NCBI GenBank assembly: GCA_031288855.1
Contig: JAITQQ010000161.1
Coordinates: 1-8,651, forward strand
Length of the DNA stretch: 8,651 bases
Source of the DNA: Prevotellaceae bacterium
GTDB taxonomy: Bacteria; Bacteroidota; Bacteroidia; Bacteroidales; UBA932
Direction of reading: 5' to 3'
Below, one piece after another: positions 1 to 5,927 of the stretch. Below the pieces are notes generated by a model. The model was not told the origin of the DNA, searched no databases, and saw only the letters and a list, made by a program, of their open reading frames with translations. The position numbers and the translations under genes were made by a program. Numbering within the stretch: position 1 is the stretch's first letter; the number at the start of each line of letters is the position of its first letter.

Positions 1-342
1 CCACACGGCTGCAAAGTTACTACCAATACTGGCGAGTGTATAAAAAATTATTTTATAATATTCTCTCATTTGCCACCAATTTATGTTTTCCAGTGCAAAT
101 GCGGAGAAAGTGGTAAATCCTCCGCAAAAGCCAACTAGCCACAGCAGCCGGACGGTTGGGTTTGTTACGCTTCCCGACAGCCCGAGCAAAATGCCTGCCA
201 ATAAACATCCCAGCATGTTAACGCTCCATGTAGCCCACGGAAACCACCCGCTAAGGTATTTCAGCGCAAGCAACGAGCTCAGGTAGCGCAACATGCTTCC
301 GAGCCCTCCTCCCAAACCGACTATCAGTACGTTTTTAATCAT
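1..342 (-). CDS. crcB: Fluoride ion channel CrcB/FluC, C-terminus cut by window edge
   Basis: This is a small inner-membrane channel that exports toxic fluoride and works as a dual-topology dimer. The reading frame is open from the ATG at 342 to the left edge, giving 114 residues. The family is usually 120-130 residues long, so only a short tail is missing. Family marks are visible: the N-terminal glycine run GLGGGLGSMLRY (9-20) with Arg19, the helix-2 motif SVNMLGC (40-46) with the pore asparagine Asn42, and the signature GFCGGFTTFSAF (71-82), which holds the Thr/Ser and Phe residues that line the fluoride path and the central sodium site. Hydrophobic stretches lie near 4-26, 35-57, 66-85 and from 97. 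The ATG lies 8 nt inside the end of the upstream BatD-like gene and has no Shine-Dalgarno, so translational coupling is likely. There is no room for a fluoride riboswitch directly in front of it. The family call is firm; its role in this operon is unknown. Confidence 0.93.
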   Translation of the reverse strand, partial: MIKNVLIVGLGGGLGSMLRYLSSLLALKYLSGWFPWATWSVNMLGCLLAGILLGLSGSVTNPTVRLLWLVGFCGGFTTFSAFALENINWWQMREYYKIIFYTLASIGSNFAAVW

Positions 343-1309
343 TGCGTTGTTGTTTTGTATTTTCTTCCGTTTTAATTTCCTCTTTCGTTTTATCCACAAA
401 TTCCTGCGCCGTGACCAATGCTTTTTCGTTGTCATCGGTTATGGGCTGGTACTTGGCGAACTTTACCAAGTCCGACACCGAAAGCAATTCATGCAATTTG
501 TCCATTAACTCGTCGGGCAGTTGCATGGCTTTAAGCGCCTGCAAAATTTCTTCCGACGTTTGTTCCATAGCCTGCATGTTGTAACGCTCTTCCATGTACA
601 TGCGAAGCACATCGGTAACGCGGGTATAGTACAGCTTTACCTTATTATTTTGCCATAATTTGTCGGCTTTGATTTTGTTGAGTTCGCGCAATGCTATGAT
701 GTGCGGCGGCTCTTTCGGCTTCGGCTTAAAGAATATGGGTTTATGCTGCCGGCGGCGTATAATAATGTAAACCACAAACGCTATCAACGCGAGCACGGCA
801 AGTCCCGACAACGCCCAGGGAAGAACTTCCATAAAAGTAATGGGATACGTGATAGGCATTTTTATGTCGTACGGTTCGAACGTGGTAGTGTCGATGGGTA
901 CGGTTTTTACGAGGAGGCTGAGGCGTTCGAAATACGCGGTATCGAGTTTTCCGTCGCGATGCCGCAGCAGCAAAGGAATTTCCGGCAGGGTGTAAATGCC
1001 TTCATCGAATGAAGTAATGACGTAAGTGTGTTGTACGGTGATATTGCTTGACGATGTTTGCAACGTGTCGAGGCCTTCGTTCTTCAGCAACTCAATTCGT
1101 CCGTCGGTGATGCTGTCGATGACAGGAAAGAATGCCTCAACCGACCGGTCGATGGTGGCTTTCAGCGTCCATTGCACTTGTTCGCCAATCATAATGCTGT
1201 CGCGGTCGAATGATGCTTTTAATACCACTTCCTGCGCTCCGGCACGGAAACTTATCAACAGAAAAGCAACGAATATGTAAACTGTCTTCATCATTTTATT
1301 TAATTTCAT
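335..1309 (-). CDS. BatD-like membrane protein of a MoxR/DUF58 operon
   Basis: This 324-residue envelope protein has no assigned biochemical function. A signal peptide spans about 1-26 and ends in AGAQ, so cleavage is likely there. An extracytoplasmic beta-rich region of about 130 residues follows, with a BatD-like N-terminal pattern (GEQVQWTLKATID near 42-54, TYVITSFDEGIYTLPEIP near 95-112). One membrane helix spans about 162-184 and is followed by an Arg/Lys-rich stop-transfer segment. The cytoplasmic tail contains the pattern KLYYTRVTDVLRMYMEERY (225-243) and a run of helices, as in the C-termini of BatD and DUF4381 proteins. The ATG forms an ATGA overlap with the DUF58 stop, and a weak GAGAG lies just upstream. 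A second in-frame Met at residue 6 or 7 is an alternative start. By analogy with moxR-DUF58-bat operons I infer it is a membrane partner of the two upstream proteins. The fold assignment is moderate and the role is inferred. Confidence 0.8.
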   Translation of the reverse strand: MKLNKMMKTVYIFVAFLLISFRAGAQEVVLKASFDRDSIMIGEQVQWTLKATIDRSVEAFFPVIDSITDGRIELLKNEGLDTLQTSSSNITVQHTYVITSFDEGIYTLPEIPLLLRHRDGKLDTAYFERLSLLVKTVPIDTTTFEPYDIKMPITYPITFMEVLPWALSGLAVLALIAFVVYIIIRRRQHKPIFFKPKPKEPPHIIALRELNKIKADKLWQNNKVKLYYTRVTDVLRMYMEERYNMQAMEQTSEEILQALKAMQLPDELMDKLHELLSVSDLVKFAKYQPITDDNEKALVTAQEFVDKTKEEIKTEENTKQQRND

Positions 1310-2184
1310 CTACTCTCAAATAATCGTATCAATGGTTTTACGTAATCTTCGGCGGTGCTGATTTGCACGTTGTCGATGCGGCATTTGGCCAAGCTCTGCG
1401 ACACGGACACGTTGGCATTCCGCCACCAACTTTCATATTGTGCGCGTACCTTCCGGCTCGAGGTGTCAATCCACATTTCTTTGCCGGTTTCAGCGTCGCG
1501 CAGCTGCATGAGGCCTACTTTCGGAAGGTTTGTCTCACGCGGGTCGTAGAGGCGGATGGCGGCCAAGTCGTGTTTGTTGGCTGCGATTTTCAGGGCTTCC
1601 TCAAATTGCACCTTGCCGTCGTCGGACAAATCAATGAGGTCTGACAGCAAGAAAGCCGTACAGCGCTTTTTAATCGCGTTGGTGAGGTAGCGCAAGGCTT
1701 CCGATACGTTGGTTTGTTGGCTTTTCGGCTCAAATTCCAACAGTTCCCTAATGATACGCAACAAGTGCGACCGCCCTTTTTTCGGTGGAATAAATTTTTC
1801 CACCTTGTCGCTGAAGAATAAAGCGCCCACTTTATCATTATTGATAGAAGCCGAGAACGAAAGCACTCCGGCCACTTCAGCCATGAGGTCTTTTTTGAAT
1901 TTTTGGGTCGTGCCGAACCAACGCGAGCCGCTCACATCAATTAAAAGCATCACGGTGAGTTCGCGTTCTTCTTCAAAAATTTTCACATACGGCGCATTCA
2001 GGCGGGCGGTAACGTTCCAGTCCATATTGCGGATGTCGTCGCCATACTGGTATTCGCGCACTTCGCTGAATGCCATCCCGCGCCCTTTAAATGCGCTGTG
2101 GTATTCGCCTGCAAAAATTTGCCGCGACAGCCCGCGCGTTTTTATTTCGATTTTCCTGACCGATTTCAATAAATCGTTTACCAT
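1306..2184 (-). CDS. DUF58 domain protein with von Willebrand A metal site
   Basis: The protein has 292 residues, the usual size for cytoplasmic Bacteroidetes DUF58 proteins; no signal peptide or membrane helix is seen. The DUF58 hallmark YQYGDDIRNMDW lies at 45-56 and is followed by TARLNAPYVK. It leads into a von Willebrand A fold whose metal-ion-dependent adhesion site is complete: DVSGS (Asp83, Ser85, Ser87), a Thr near 158 in QQTNVSEAL, and Asp in SDLID near 182. Proteins of this type are thought to act as adaptors for the MoxR ATPase encoded just upstream. The frame extends upstream to 2292, but I chose the ATG at 2184. It is 1 nt past the moxR stop, is preceded by GGAGG at a 9-nt distance, and starts a sequence (MVNDLLKSVRKIEIKTRGLS) that matches family N-termini. 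The extension lies wholly inside moxR. The gene ends in a 4-nt ATGA overlap with the BatD-like gene. Confidence 0.93.
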   Translation of the reverse strand: MVNDLLKSVRKIEIKTRGLSRQIFAGEYHSAFKGRGMAFSEVREYQYGDDIRNMDWNVTARLNAPYVKIFEEERELTVMLLIDVSGSRWFGTTQKFKKDLMAEVAGVLSFSASINNDKVGALFFSDKVEKFIPPKKGRSHLLRIIRELLEFEPKSQQTNVSEALRYLTNAIKKRCTAFLLSDLIDLSDDGKVQFEEALKIAANKHDLAAIRLYDPRETNLPKVGLMQLRDAETGKEMWIDTSSRKVRAQYESWWRNANVSVSQSLAKCRIDNVQISTAEDYVKPLIRLFESR

Positions 2185-2185
2185 G

Positions 2186-3178
2186 CTACGGAACCTCCAC
2201 GCTGTTGAGTACTTGTGTAATGATGTCTTCGCTGTTGATGTTTTCGGCTTCGGCCTCGTAGGTAAGCCCGATGCGGTGGCGCAGCACTTCATAACATACG
2301 GCGCGCACGTCTTCGGGAATCACATAGCCGCGGCGTTTGATAAAAGCGTAGGCCTTTGACGCCAACGCCAGGCTAATACTGGCGCGGGGCGAAGCTCCAT
2401 ACGACATGAGGTTTTTCAGGTTTCTCAATCCGTAGTCGTCGGGCGTGCGGGTGGCATATACAATATCTACGATATAGCGTTCAATTTTTTCGTCCATGTA
2501 GACATCGCGCACCACCTTGCGCGCTTTCACAATGTCGGCGGGCTTGAGCTGGCGTTCGGGCGTCGGAAATTCGCCGATAATATTCTGGCGAATGATTAAT
2601 TTTTCCTCTTCTTTCTTCGGATAATTGACTATTACTTTCAGCATAAAACGGTCAACCTGCGCTTCGGGCAGCGGATATGTCCCTTCCTGTTCTATCGGGT
2701 TTTGGGTCGCCATCACCAAAAACGGCTCGGGTCGTTTGTAGGTGTGCTCGCCGAGTGTAACCTGGCGCTCCTGCATGGCGTCCAACAAGGCGCTTTGCAC
2801 TTTTGCCGGCGAACGGTTAATTTCATCGGCCAGGATAAAGTTGGCGAATACAGGCCCCTGTTTTACGTGGAATTGTTCGTCTTTCTGACTGTAAATCATG
2901 GTGCCGATAAGGTCGGCAGGGAGCAGGTCGGGCGTAAATTGGATACGGCTGAATTTGGCGTCAACAATGTTGGCGAGGGTGTTAATCGCTAATGTTTTCG
3001 CCAAGCCCGGCACGCCTTCCAATAGAATGTGGCCATTAGCCAGCAGTCCTATGAGCAAGTTCTCAGTGAGTTGCTTTTGCCCGATAATTACTTTGTGCAT
3101 CTCAATATTCACAATATCGATGAACGCACTCTCTTGTTGTATTCTCTCGTTTAGTTCTTTAAGATTTACAGATTCCAT
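2186..3178 (-). CDS. moxR: MoxR family AAA+ ATPase
   Basis: This is a cytoplasmic ATPase of the MoxR branch of AAA+ proteins, 330 residues and of normal length. MoxR proteins are thought to act as chaperones that insert metals into, or activate, von Willebrand A domain partners. The motifs are in order: Walker A GVPGLAKT (55-62), Walker B FILADEIN (114-121) with the acidic pair Asp118-Glu119, sensor 1 in ATQNP (157-161) with Asn160, the DRF of the arginine-finger region (176-178), and sensor 2 in GASPRAS (261-267). The N-terminal helix LKELNERIQQESAFIDIV fits the Bacteroidetes subgroup and supports the ATG at 3178. It is the first gene of a leftward operon and its stop is 1 nt from the DUF58 start. 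This pairing of a MoxR ATPase with DUF58 and a BatD-like membrane protein is well known in the phylum, in some species linked to aerotolerance (Bat). The family is certain; the substrate is unknown. Confidence 0.96.
   Translation of the reverse strand: MESVNLKELNERIQQESAFIDIVNIEMHKVIIGQKQLTENLLIGLLANGHILLEGVPGLAKTLAINTLANIVDAKFSRIQFTPDLLPADLIGTMIYSQKDEQFHVKQGPVFANFILADEINRSPAKVQSALLDAMQERQVTLGEHTYKRPEPFLVMATQNPIEQEGTYPLPEAQVDRFMLKVIVNYPKKEEEKLIIRQNIIGEFPTPERQLKPADIVKARKVVRDVYMDEKIERYIVDIVYATRTPDDYGLRNLKNLMSYGASPRASISLALASKAYAFIKRRGYVIPEDVRAVCYEVLRHRIGLTYEAEAENINSEDIITQVLNSVEVP
2194..2198 (-). promoter_or_regulatory. Shine-Dalgarno GGAGG of the DUF58 gene
   Basis: GGAGG on the minus strand lies 9 nt before the ATG at 2184, inside the last codons of moxR. 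It is the only strong Shine-Dalgarno I see in the window and it decides the DUF58 start. The other genes have AT-rich leaders instead. Confidence 0.7.
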
Positions 3179-3190
3179 ATATTTATTTTT

Positions 3191-3198
3191 TATATTTG
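3191..3198 (+). promoter_or_regulatory. Possible -7 box (TATATTTG) for truA
   Basis: TATATTTG matches TAnnTTTG and lies about 70 nt before the truA ATG. There is only a weak TTTA in the -33 region (3165-3168), with a spacing of 22 nt that is longer than usual. If real, transcription would start near 3204. Confidence 0.35.
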
Positions 3199-3244
3199 TA
3201 CTCTTTTTGACTAAAAAATGACAGGTAGGTTTAAAGCTAACTCA

Positions 3245-3252
3245 CAAAATTA
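3245..3252 (-). promoter_or_regulatory. Possible -7 box (TAATTTTG) for the moxR operon
   Basis: The minus strand reads TAATTTTG, an exact match to the Bacteroidetes -7 consensus TAnnTTTG, about 67 nt upstream of the moxR ATG. I see no convincing -33 TTG at the expected distance. An AT-rich region gives such matches by chance, so this is tentative. Confidence 0.35.
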
Positions 3253-3267
3253 ATAAAAAAATTCAAC

Positions 3268-4014
3268 ATGCGTTATTTCATTTGTTTATCCTATAAAGGA
3301 ACGCACTATCACGGATGGCAGGCGCAGGAGAATGCACCTGCCGTGCAAGCCGAGCTCAACCGTGCGTTGAGCCTGTTGTTGGGCGAGCCTGTTGTGGCGG
3401 TGGGCGCAGGGCGCACGGATACAGGCGTGCACGCCCGGCGCTACGTGGCGCATTTCGACAGTGAAAGGGATTTGCTTCGCGATAAAATGAAGTGGATATA
3501 CCGGCTGAATGGCATATTGTCCTCCGATATTTGTGTATATGATATTGTTTCCGTGCATGATACGGCTCATGCCCGCTTTGATGCGGTGGAACGCACCTAT
3601 AAATATTATATTCATACTGCCCCTGACCCTTTTTTGCTCGATTTCTCGGTCTATATTCCTTATTCATTGGATGTAAAAGCTATGAATGAAGCGAGTGGAA
3701 AATTGTTGAATTACAATGATTTCACAAGTTTTGCCAAATTGCACAGCCAGAACAAAACCAACTTGTGTAAACTGACGAAAGCCGAATGGGAAAGCACAGA
3801 TAACGGCTTGGTATTTACCATTTCGGCCAACCGGTTTCTGCGGAATATGGTAAGAGCCATAGTGGGTACCCTGCTGAACGTGGGGCGCGGAAAGGCTACT
3901 GTTGACGATTTCGTGCGGATTATTGAACAGAAGGGCCGCCGCGCCGCCGGAGCCTCTGCACCGGCTAAGGGGCTTTTTCTGGAACAGGTAAATTACGATT
4001 ATATAAAAAAATAA
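3268..4014 (+). CDS. truA: tRNA pseudouridine(38-40) synthase TruA
   Basis: This cytoplasmic enzyme converts uridines 38-40 of the tRNA anticodon arm to pseudouridine. It has 248 residues, a normal length. The start MRYFICLSYKGTHYHGWQAQ is typical of the family. The catalytic motif GAGRTDTGVHA (46-56) contains the nucleophile Asp51. The second conserved block HARFDAVERTYKYYI spans 101-115, and the C-terminal FLRNMVRAIVGTLLNVGRG (190-208) is the third. The end, AAGASAPAKGLFLEQVNY, is the usual substrate-binding tail. No Shine-Dalgarno precedes the ATG; the leader is A-rich, as is common in Bacteroidota. The gene is divergent from moxR and is followed by a 73-nt gap with its own promoter-like site, so it may be a single-gene unit. 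I see no terminator hairpin after the stop, and read-through into exbB is possible. Confidence 0.97.
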   Translation: MRYFICLSYKGTHYHGWQAQENAPAVQAELNRALSLLLGEPVVAVGAGRTDTGVHARRYVAHFDSERDLLRDKMKWIYRLNGILSSDICVYDIVSVHDTAHARFDAVERTYKYYIHTAPDPFLLDFSVYIPYSLDVKAMNEASGKLLNYNDFTSFAKLHSQNKTNLCKLTKAEWESTDNGLVFTISANRFLRNMVRAIVGTLLNVGRGKATVDDFVRIIEQKGRRAAGASAPAKGLFLEQVNYDYIKK

Positions 4015-4047
4015 GTCTGAAATAATGCGAAATAAATAAAAATGTAG

Positions 4048-4055
4048 TACTTTTG
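4048..4055 (+). promoter_or_regulatory. Probable -7 box (TACTTTTG) for exbB-exbD-tonB
   Basis: TACTTTTG matches the Bacteroidetes -7 consensus TAnnTTTG exactly, in the 73-nt truA-exbB gap. It would start a leader of about 25 nt before the exbB ATG. No clear -33 TTG is present at the usual spacing. The position and the very AT-rich leader (4061-4087) make this the best promoter candidate for the three-gene cluster. Confidence 0.55.
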
Positions 4056-4087
4056 TCCATTATAAATTTTTTAATTTAATCAAAATT

Positions 4088-4765
4088 ATGTTGCTTCCAT
4101 TTCTTCAAACCGCTGAAACCTTGCTCGTGGAGGAAGGGCCTGCACCTCTTTCACTGTTTGATATGACTGTAAAAGGCGGGCCGTTGATGATTCCGCTGTT
4201 CCTGCTTTCTATTATTGCCGTATATATTTTTGCGGAACGATGGTATGCTATCCGTAAAGCCTCGAGGATAGATTCTCGTTTTATGGATACGCTGAAAGAT
4301 TTTATTCATGACGGTAAGATAAAAGCGGCGCGGGAACTGTGTGTAAAAAACAATACACCGGTTGCGCGGCTGTTGGAAAAAGGGCTCTCGCGTATTGGCC
4401 GCCCATTGTCGGATATTCGCGAAGTGGTAGAAAACATCGGGAATGCTGAAGTGGCACGCCTCGAACGCGGTATCCCAACGTTGGCCTCTATTGCAGGCGG
4501 CGCACCCATGATTGGGTTTCTCGGCACGGTGGTAGGGATGATTCAGGCCTTTTATAATATGGCGTCGGCAGGCAATAATATTGATATAACCCTCCTGTCG
4601 AGCGGTATCTATGTGGCTATGGTGACTACGGTGGGCGGCCTTGTAGTGGGCCTTATGGCCTATTTCGGATACAACTATTTGACGGCCAGAATTAGTAAAG
4701 TGGTTTATAAGATGGATACTTATACCATTGAATTTATGGACCTTTTGAACGAACCCGCAGAATAA
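4088..4765 (+). CDS. exbB: ExbB/TolQ/MotA family proton channel
   Basis: This inner-membrane subunit forms, with ExbD, a proton-driven motor that energises TonB; 225 residues. Three membrane helices are predicted, near 32-49, 132-157 and 172-198. A cytoplasmic loop between helices 1 and 2 holds the residues typical of the family (GLSRIG, ENIGNAEVARLERGIPTLASIA). The helix-2 signature GFLGTVVGM (143-151) keeps Thr147, and helix 3 has MVTTVGGLVVG (178-188) with Thr181. At position 176 the residue is Val within GIYVAMVTT. Escherichia coli ExbB has Glu176 in GI-E-AL-AT at the matching place, five residues before the conserved Thr. TolQ and MotA differ in detail, so assignment to the Ton rather than the Tol system rests on the downstream tonB. 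The gap to exbD is 7 nt. No Shine-Dalgarno is visible. The ATG at 4088 follows an AT-rich leader and is the first Met in frame. Confidence 0.93.
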   Translation: MLLPFLQTAETLLVEEGPAPLSLFDMTVKGGPLMIPLFLLSIIAVYIFAERWYAIRKASRIDSRFMDTLKDFIHDGKIKAARELCVKNNTPVARLLEKGLSRIGRPLSDIREVVENIGNAEVARLERGIPTLASIAGGAPMIGFLGTVVGMIQAFYNMASAGNNIDITLLSSGIYVAMVTTVGGLVVGLMAYFGYNYLTARISKVVYKMDTYTIEFMDLLNEPAE

Positions 4766-4772
4766 TGAAATC

Positions 4773-5183
4773 ATGGCAATAAAATCAAGACTAAAGATAG
4801 ATTCGGCCTTCAACAGCTCGTCGATGGCCGATTTGGTATTTCTTTTGCTGATATTTTTCTTGGTTACCTCTACTTTAATCAGCCCGAATGCCTTGAAATT
4901 ACTGTTACCGAAGAGCACCAACCAGATTTCGACAAAATCGGGCGTGTCTGTGTCGATAAAACATCATATAGAGGAAGATTTATTTACTTACCATATCAAC
5001 GGAAAAGAAGCTATCCAATGGAATAATGTGGAGCCGCAGTTGCAAGAAGCATTGAAGTCCGAAGAAGACCCTGTGATTTCATTGCACGTAGATAGAAGTG
5101 TGCCTGCGGAAGAATTGGTAAAAGTAATGAACATTGCTAAACGTAATCATTATAAACTTATTTTGGTTACTTTTCCCGAATAA
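4773..5183 (+). CDS. exbD: ExbD/TolR family biopolymer transport protein
   Basis: This is the small partner of ExbB, with 136 residues: a short cytoplasmic N-terminus, one membrane helix (about 19-38) and a periplasmic domain. The key membrane aspartate is present at Asp20 in SSMADLVFLLLIFFLVTS, where ExbD Asp25 of E. coli lies; it is the protonatable residue of the motor. The C-terminal part (DPVISLHVDRSVPAEELVKV, about 99-118, then IAKRNHYKLILVTFPE) has the strand-helix-strand pattern of the family's periplasmic domain. The ATG at 4773 is 7 nt after the exbB stop. Another ATG at 4765, overlapping that stop, is out of frame and ends at once. The tonB start follows after 17 nt, so the three genes form one operon. 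TolR and ExbD are hard to separate by sequence; ExbD is preferred because of the next gene. Confidence 0.93.
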   Translation: MAIKSRLKIDSAFNSSSMADLVFLLLIFFLVTSTLISPNALKLLLPKSTNQISTKSGVSVSIKHHIEEDLFTYHINGKEAIQWNNVEPQLQEALKSEEDPVISLHVDRSVPAEELVKVMNIAKRNHYKLILVTFPE

Positions 5184-5200
5184 GAATAATTGTAAACCAC

Positions 5201-5923
5201 ATGGCAACAGTCGTATTACATAGCACAGAGAGTAAGAAAAGCCGCCTTATGGGCGTGTTGGCTACTGTACTCTTGCATGTATTGGTGTTTATAGTATGCT
5301 TCAAAATGATTTTTATAGACAATACCGTGGCATTGCCGTTGGTGCAGATAGAAGTGTTGGTTGAGCCCGAGCCCGAGCCTGTGGTGAAATCGGAGCAGTT
5401 TGAAATAAAACCCTTAACTACCGGTAGAAAAATAGAAGAAACACCTCCGGAGCCGGCGGAAAGAGCGAGGATTGATGAACAAGGCGACGTGGAAGTCCCG
5501 GTAGAAAAACCGGTGGAAATTGATAAACGGTCGATATTCCATAGTGATGACGTGGGTAAAGCCGCCGATGTAGCTTCGGGTAATCGTGCTGACAGCAAAG
5601 CCTTGTTTACCGGCGACAACGTGCCGGGCGCTGCTGCGAGTGATGAAGTGCCGACGTTTAACCTGAACGGCCGCAGTATTATGGGCAGGATGGAACAACC
5701 GGCTAACACTTCTAACAGAGAGGGGCGTGTAGTGGTTGAAATCACGGTAAACCAAAGAGGAGAAGTTACCAAAGCGCAAGCACGCGCCAAAGGCACTACC
5801 ATACAAGATAGCGTATTATGGAAAGCGGCAGAAGAAGCGGCTCGGAAAACATTGTTCAATACCGATTTCGATTCTCCCCCCTTGCAAATAGGTACAATCA
5901 CGTACGTTTTCAGATTGAAATAA
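5201..5923 (+). CDS. tonB: TonB family energy transducer
   Basis: This 240-residue protein spans the periplasm and passes energy from ExbB-ExbD to outer-membrane receptors. The N-terminal anchor helix is about 17-38 (LMGVLATVLLHVLVFIV) and contains His26, matching the membrane histidine conserved in TonB. A charged linker follows with a short EPEPEP run (55-60) and Pro/Glu-rich stretches to about 110, shorter and less proline-rich than the classical TonB linker. A low-complexity region leads to the C-terminal TonB fold at about 175-240 (GRVVVEITVNQRGEV, then a helix of WKAAEEAARKTLF, then QIGTITYVFRLK). The usual YP motif of TonB is not seen, but GxVxVxxTVxxxGxV is clear. A TolA-like role is less likely but not excluded. 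It is the last gene of the cluster and ends only 4 nt from the convergent permease gene. Confidence 0.88.
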   Translation: MATVVLHSTESKKSRLMGVLATVLLHVLVFIVCFKMIFIDNTVALPLVQIEVLVEPEPEPVVKSEQFEIKPLTTGRKIEETPPEPAERARIDEQGDVEVPVEKPVEIDKRSIFHSDDVGKAADVASGNRADSKALFTGDNVPGAAASDEVPTFNLNGRSIMGRMEQPANTSNREGRVVVEITVNQRGEVTKAQARAKGTTIQDSVLWKAAEEAARKTLFNTDFDSPPLQIGTITYVFRLK

Positions 5924-5927
5924 ACGG

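Noticed and set aside
83..286. Short plus-strand frame at the left edge
   Set aside because: It is the antisense of crcB, whose signature GFCGGFTTFS is clear on the minus strand.
2185..2292. N-terminal 36-residue extension of the DUF58 protein
   Set aside because: It lies wholly inside moxR, does not resemble the family, and the ATG at 2184 has a GGAGG at a good distance.
1709..2359. 216-codon plus-strand frame opposite DUF58 and moxR
   Set aside because: It crosses the junction of two real genes on the other strand and shows no motif.
3211..3231. Short direct repeat TGAC around an A-run in the moxR-truA gap
   Set aside because: Four-base repeats are expected by chance, and no operator-like symmetry is seen.
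3179..3267. Fluoride riboswitch in the leader of the crcB-containing operon
   Set aside because: The 89-nt gap is AT-rich and I could not see the conserved helices of the crcB motif. A covariance search would be needed to be sure.
4151..4921. 256-codon minus-strand frame opposite exbB and exbD
   Set aside because: It covers two well-supported genes, has no domain signature, and has a His/Arg/Asn-rich shadow composition.
5167..5901. Long 244-codon frame on the minus strand opposite tonB
   Set aside because: It is low in recognisable motifs, rich in Ser/Thr as expected for an antisense shadow, and tonB has clear domains and operon spacing.
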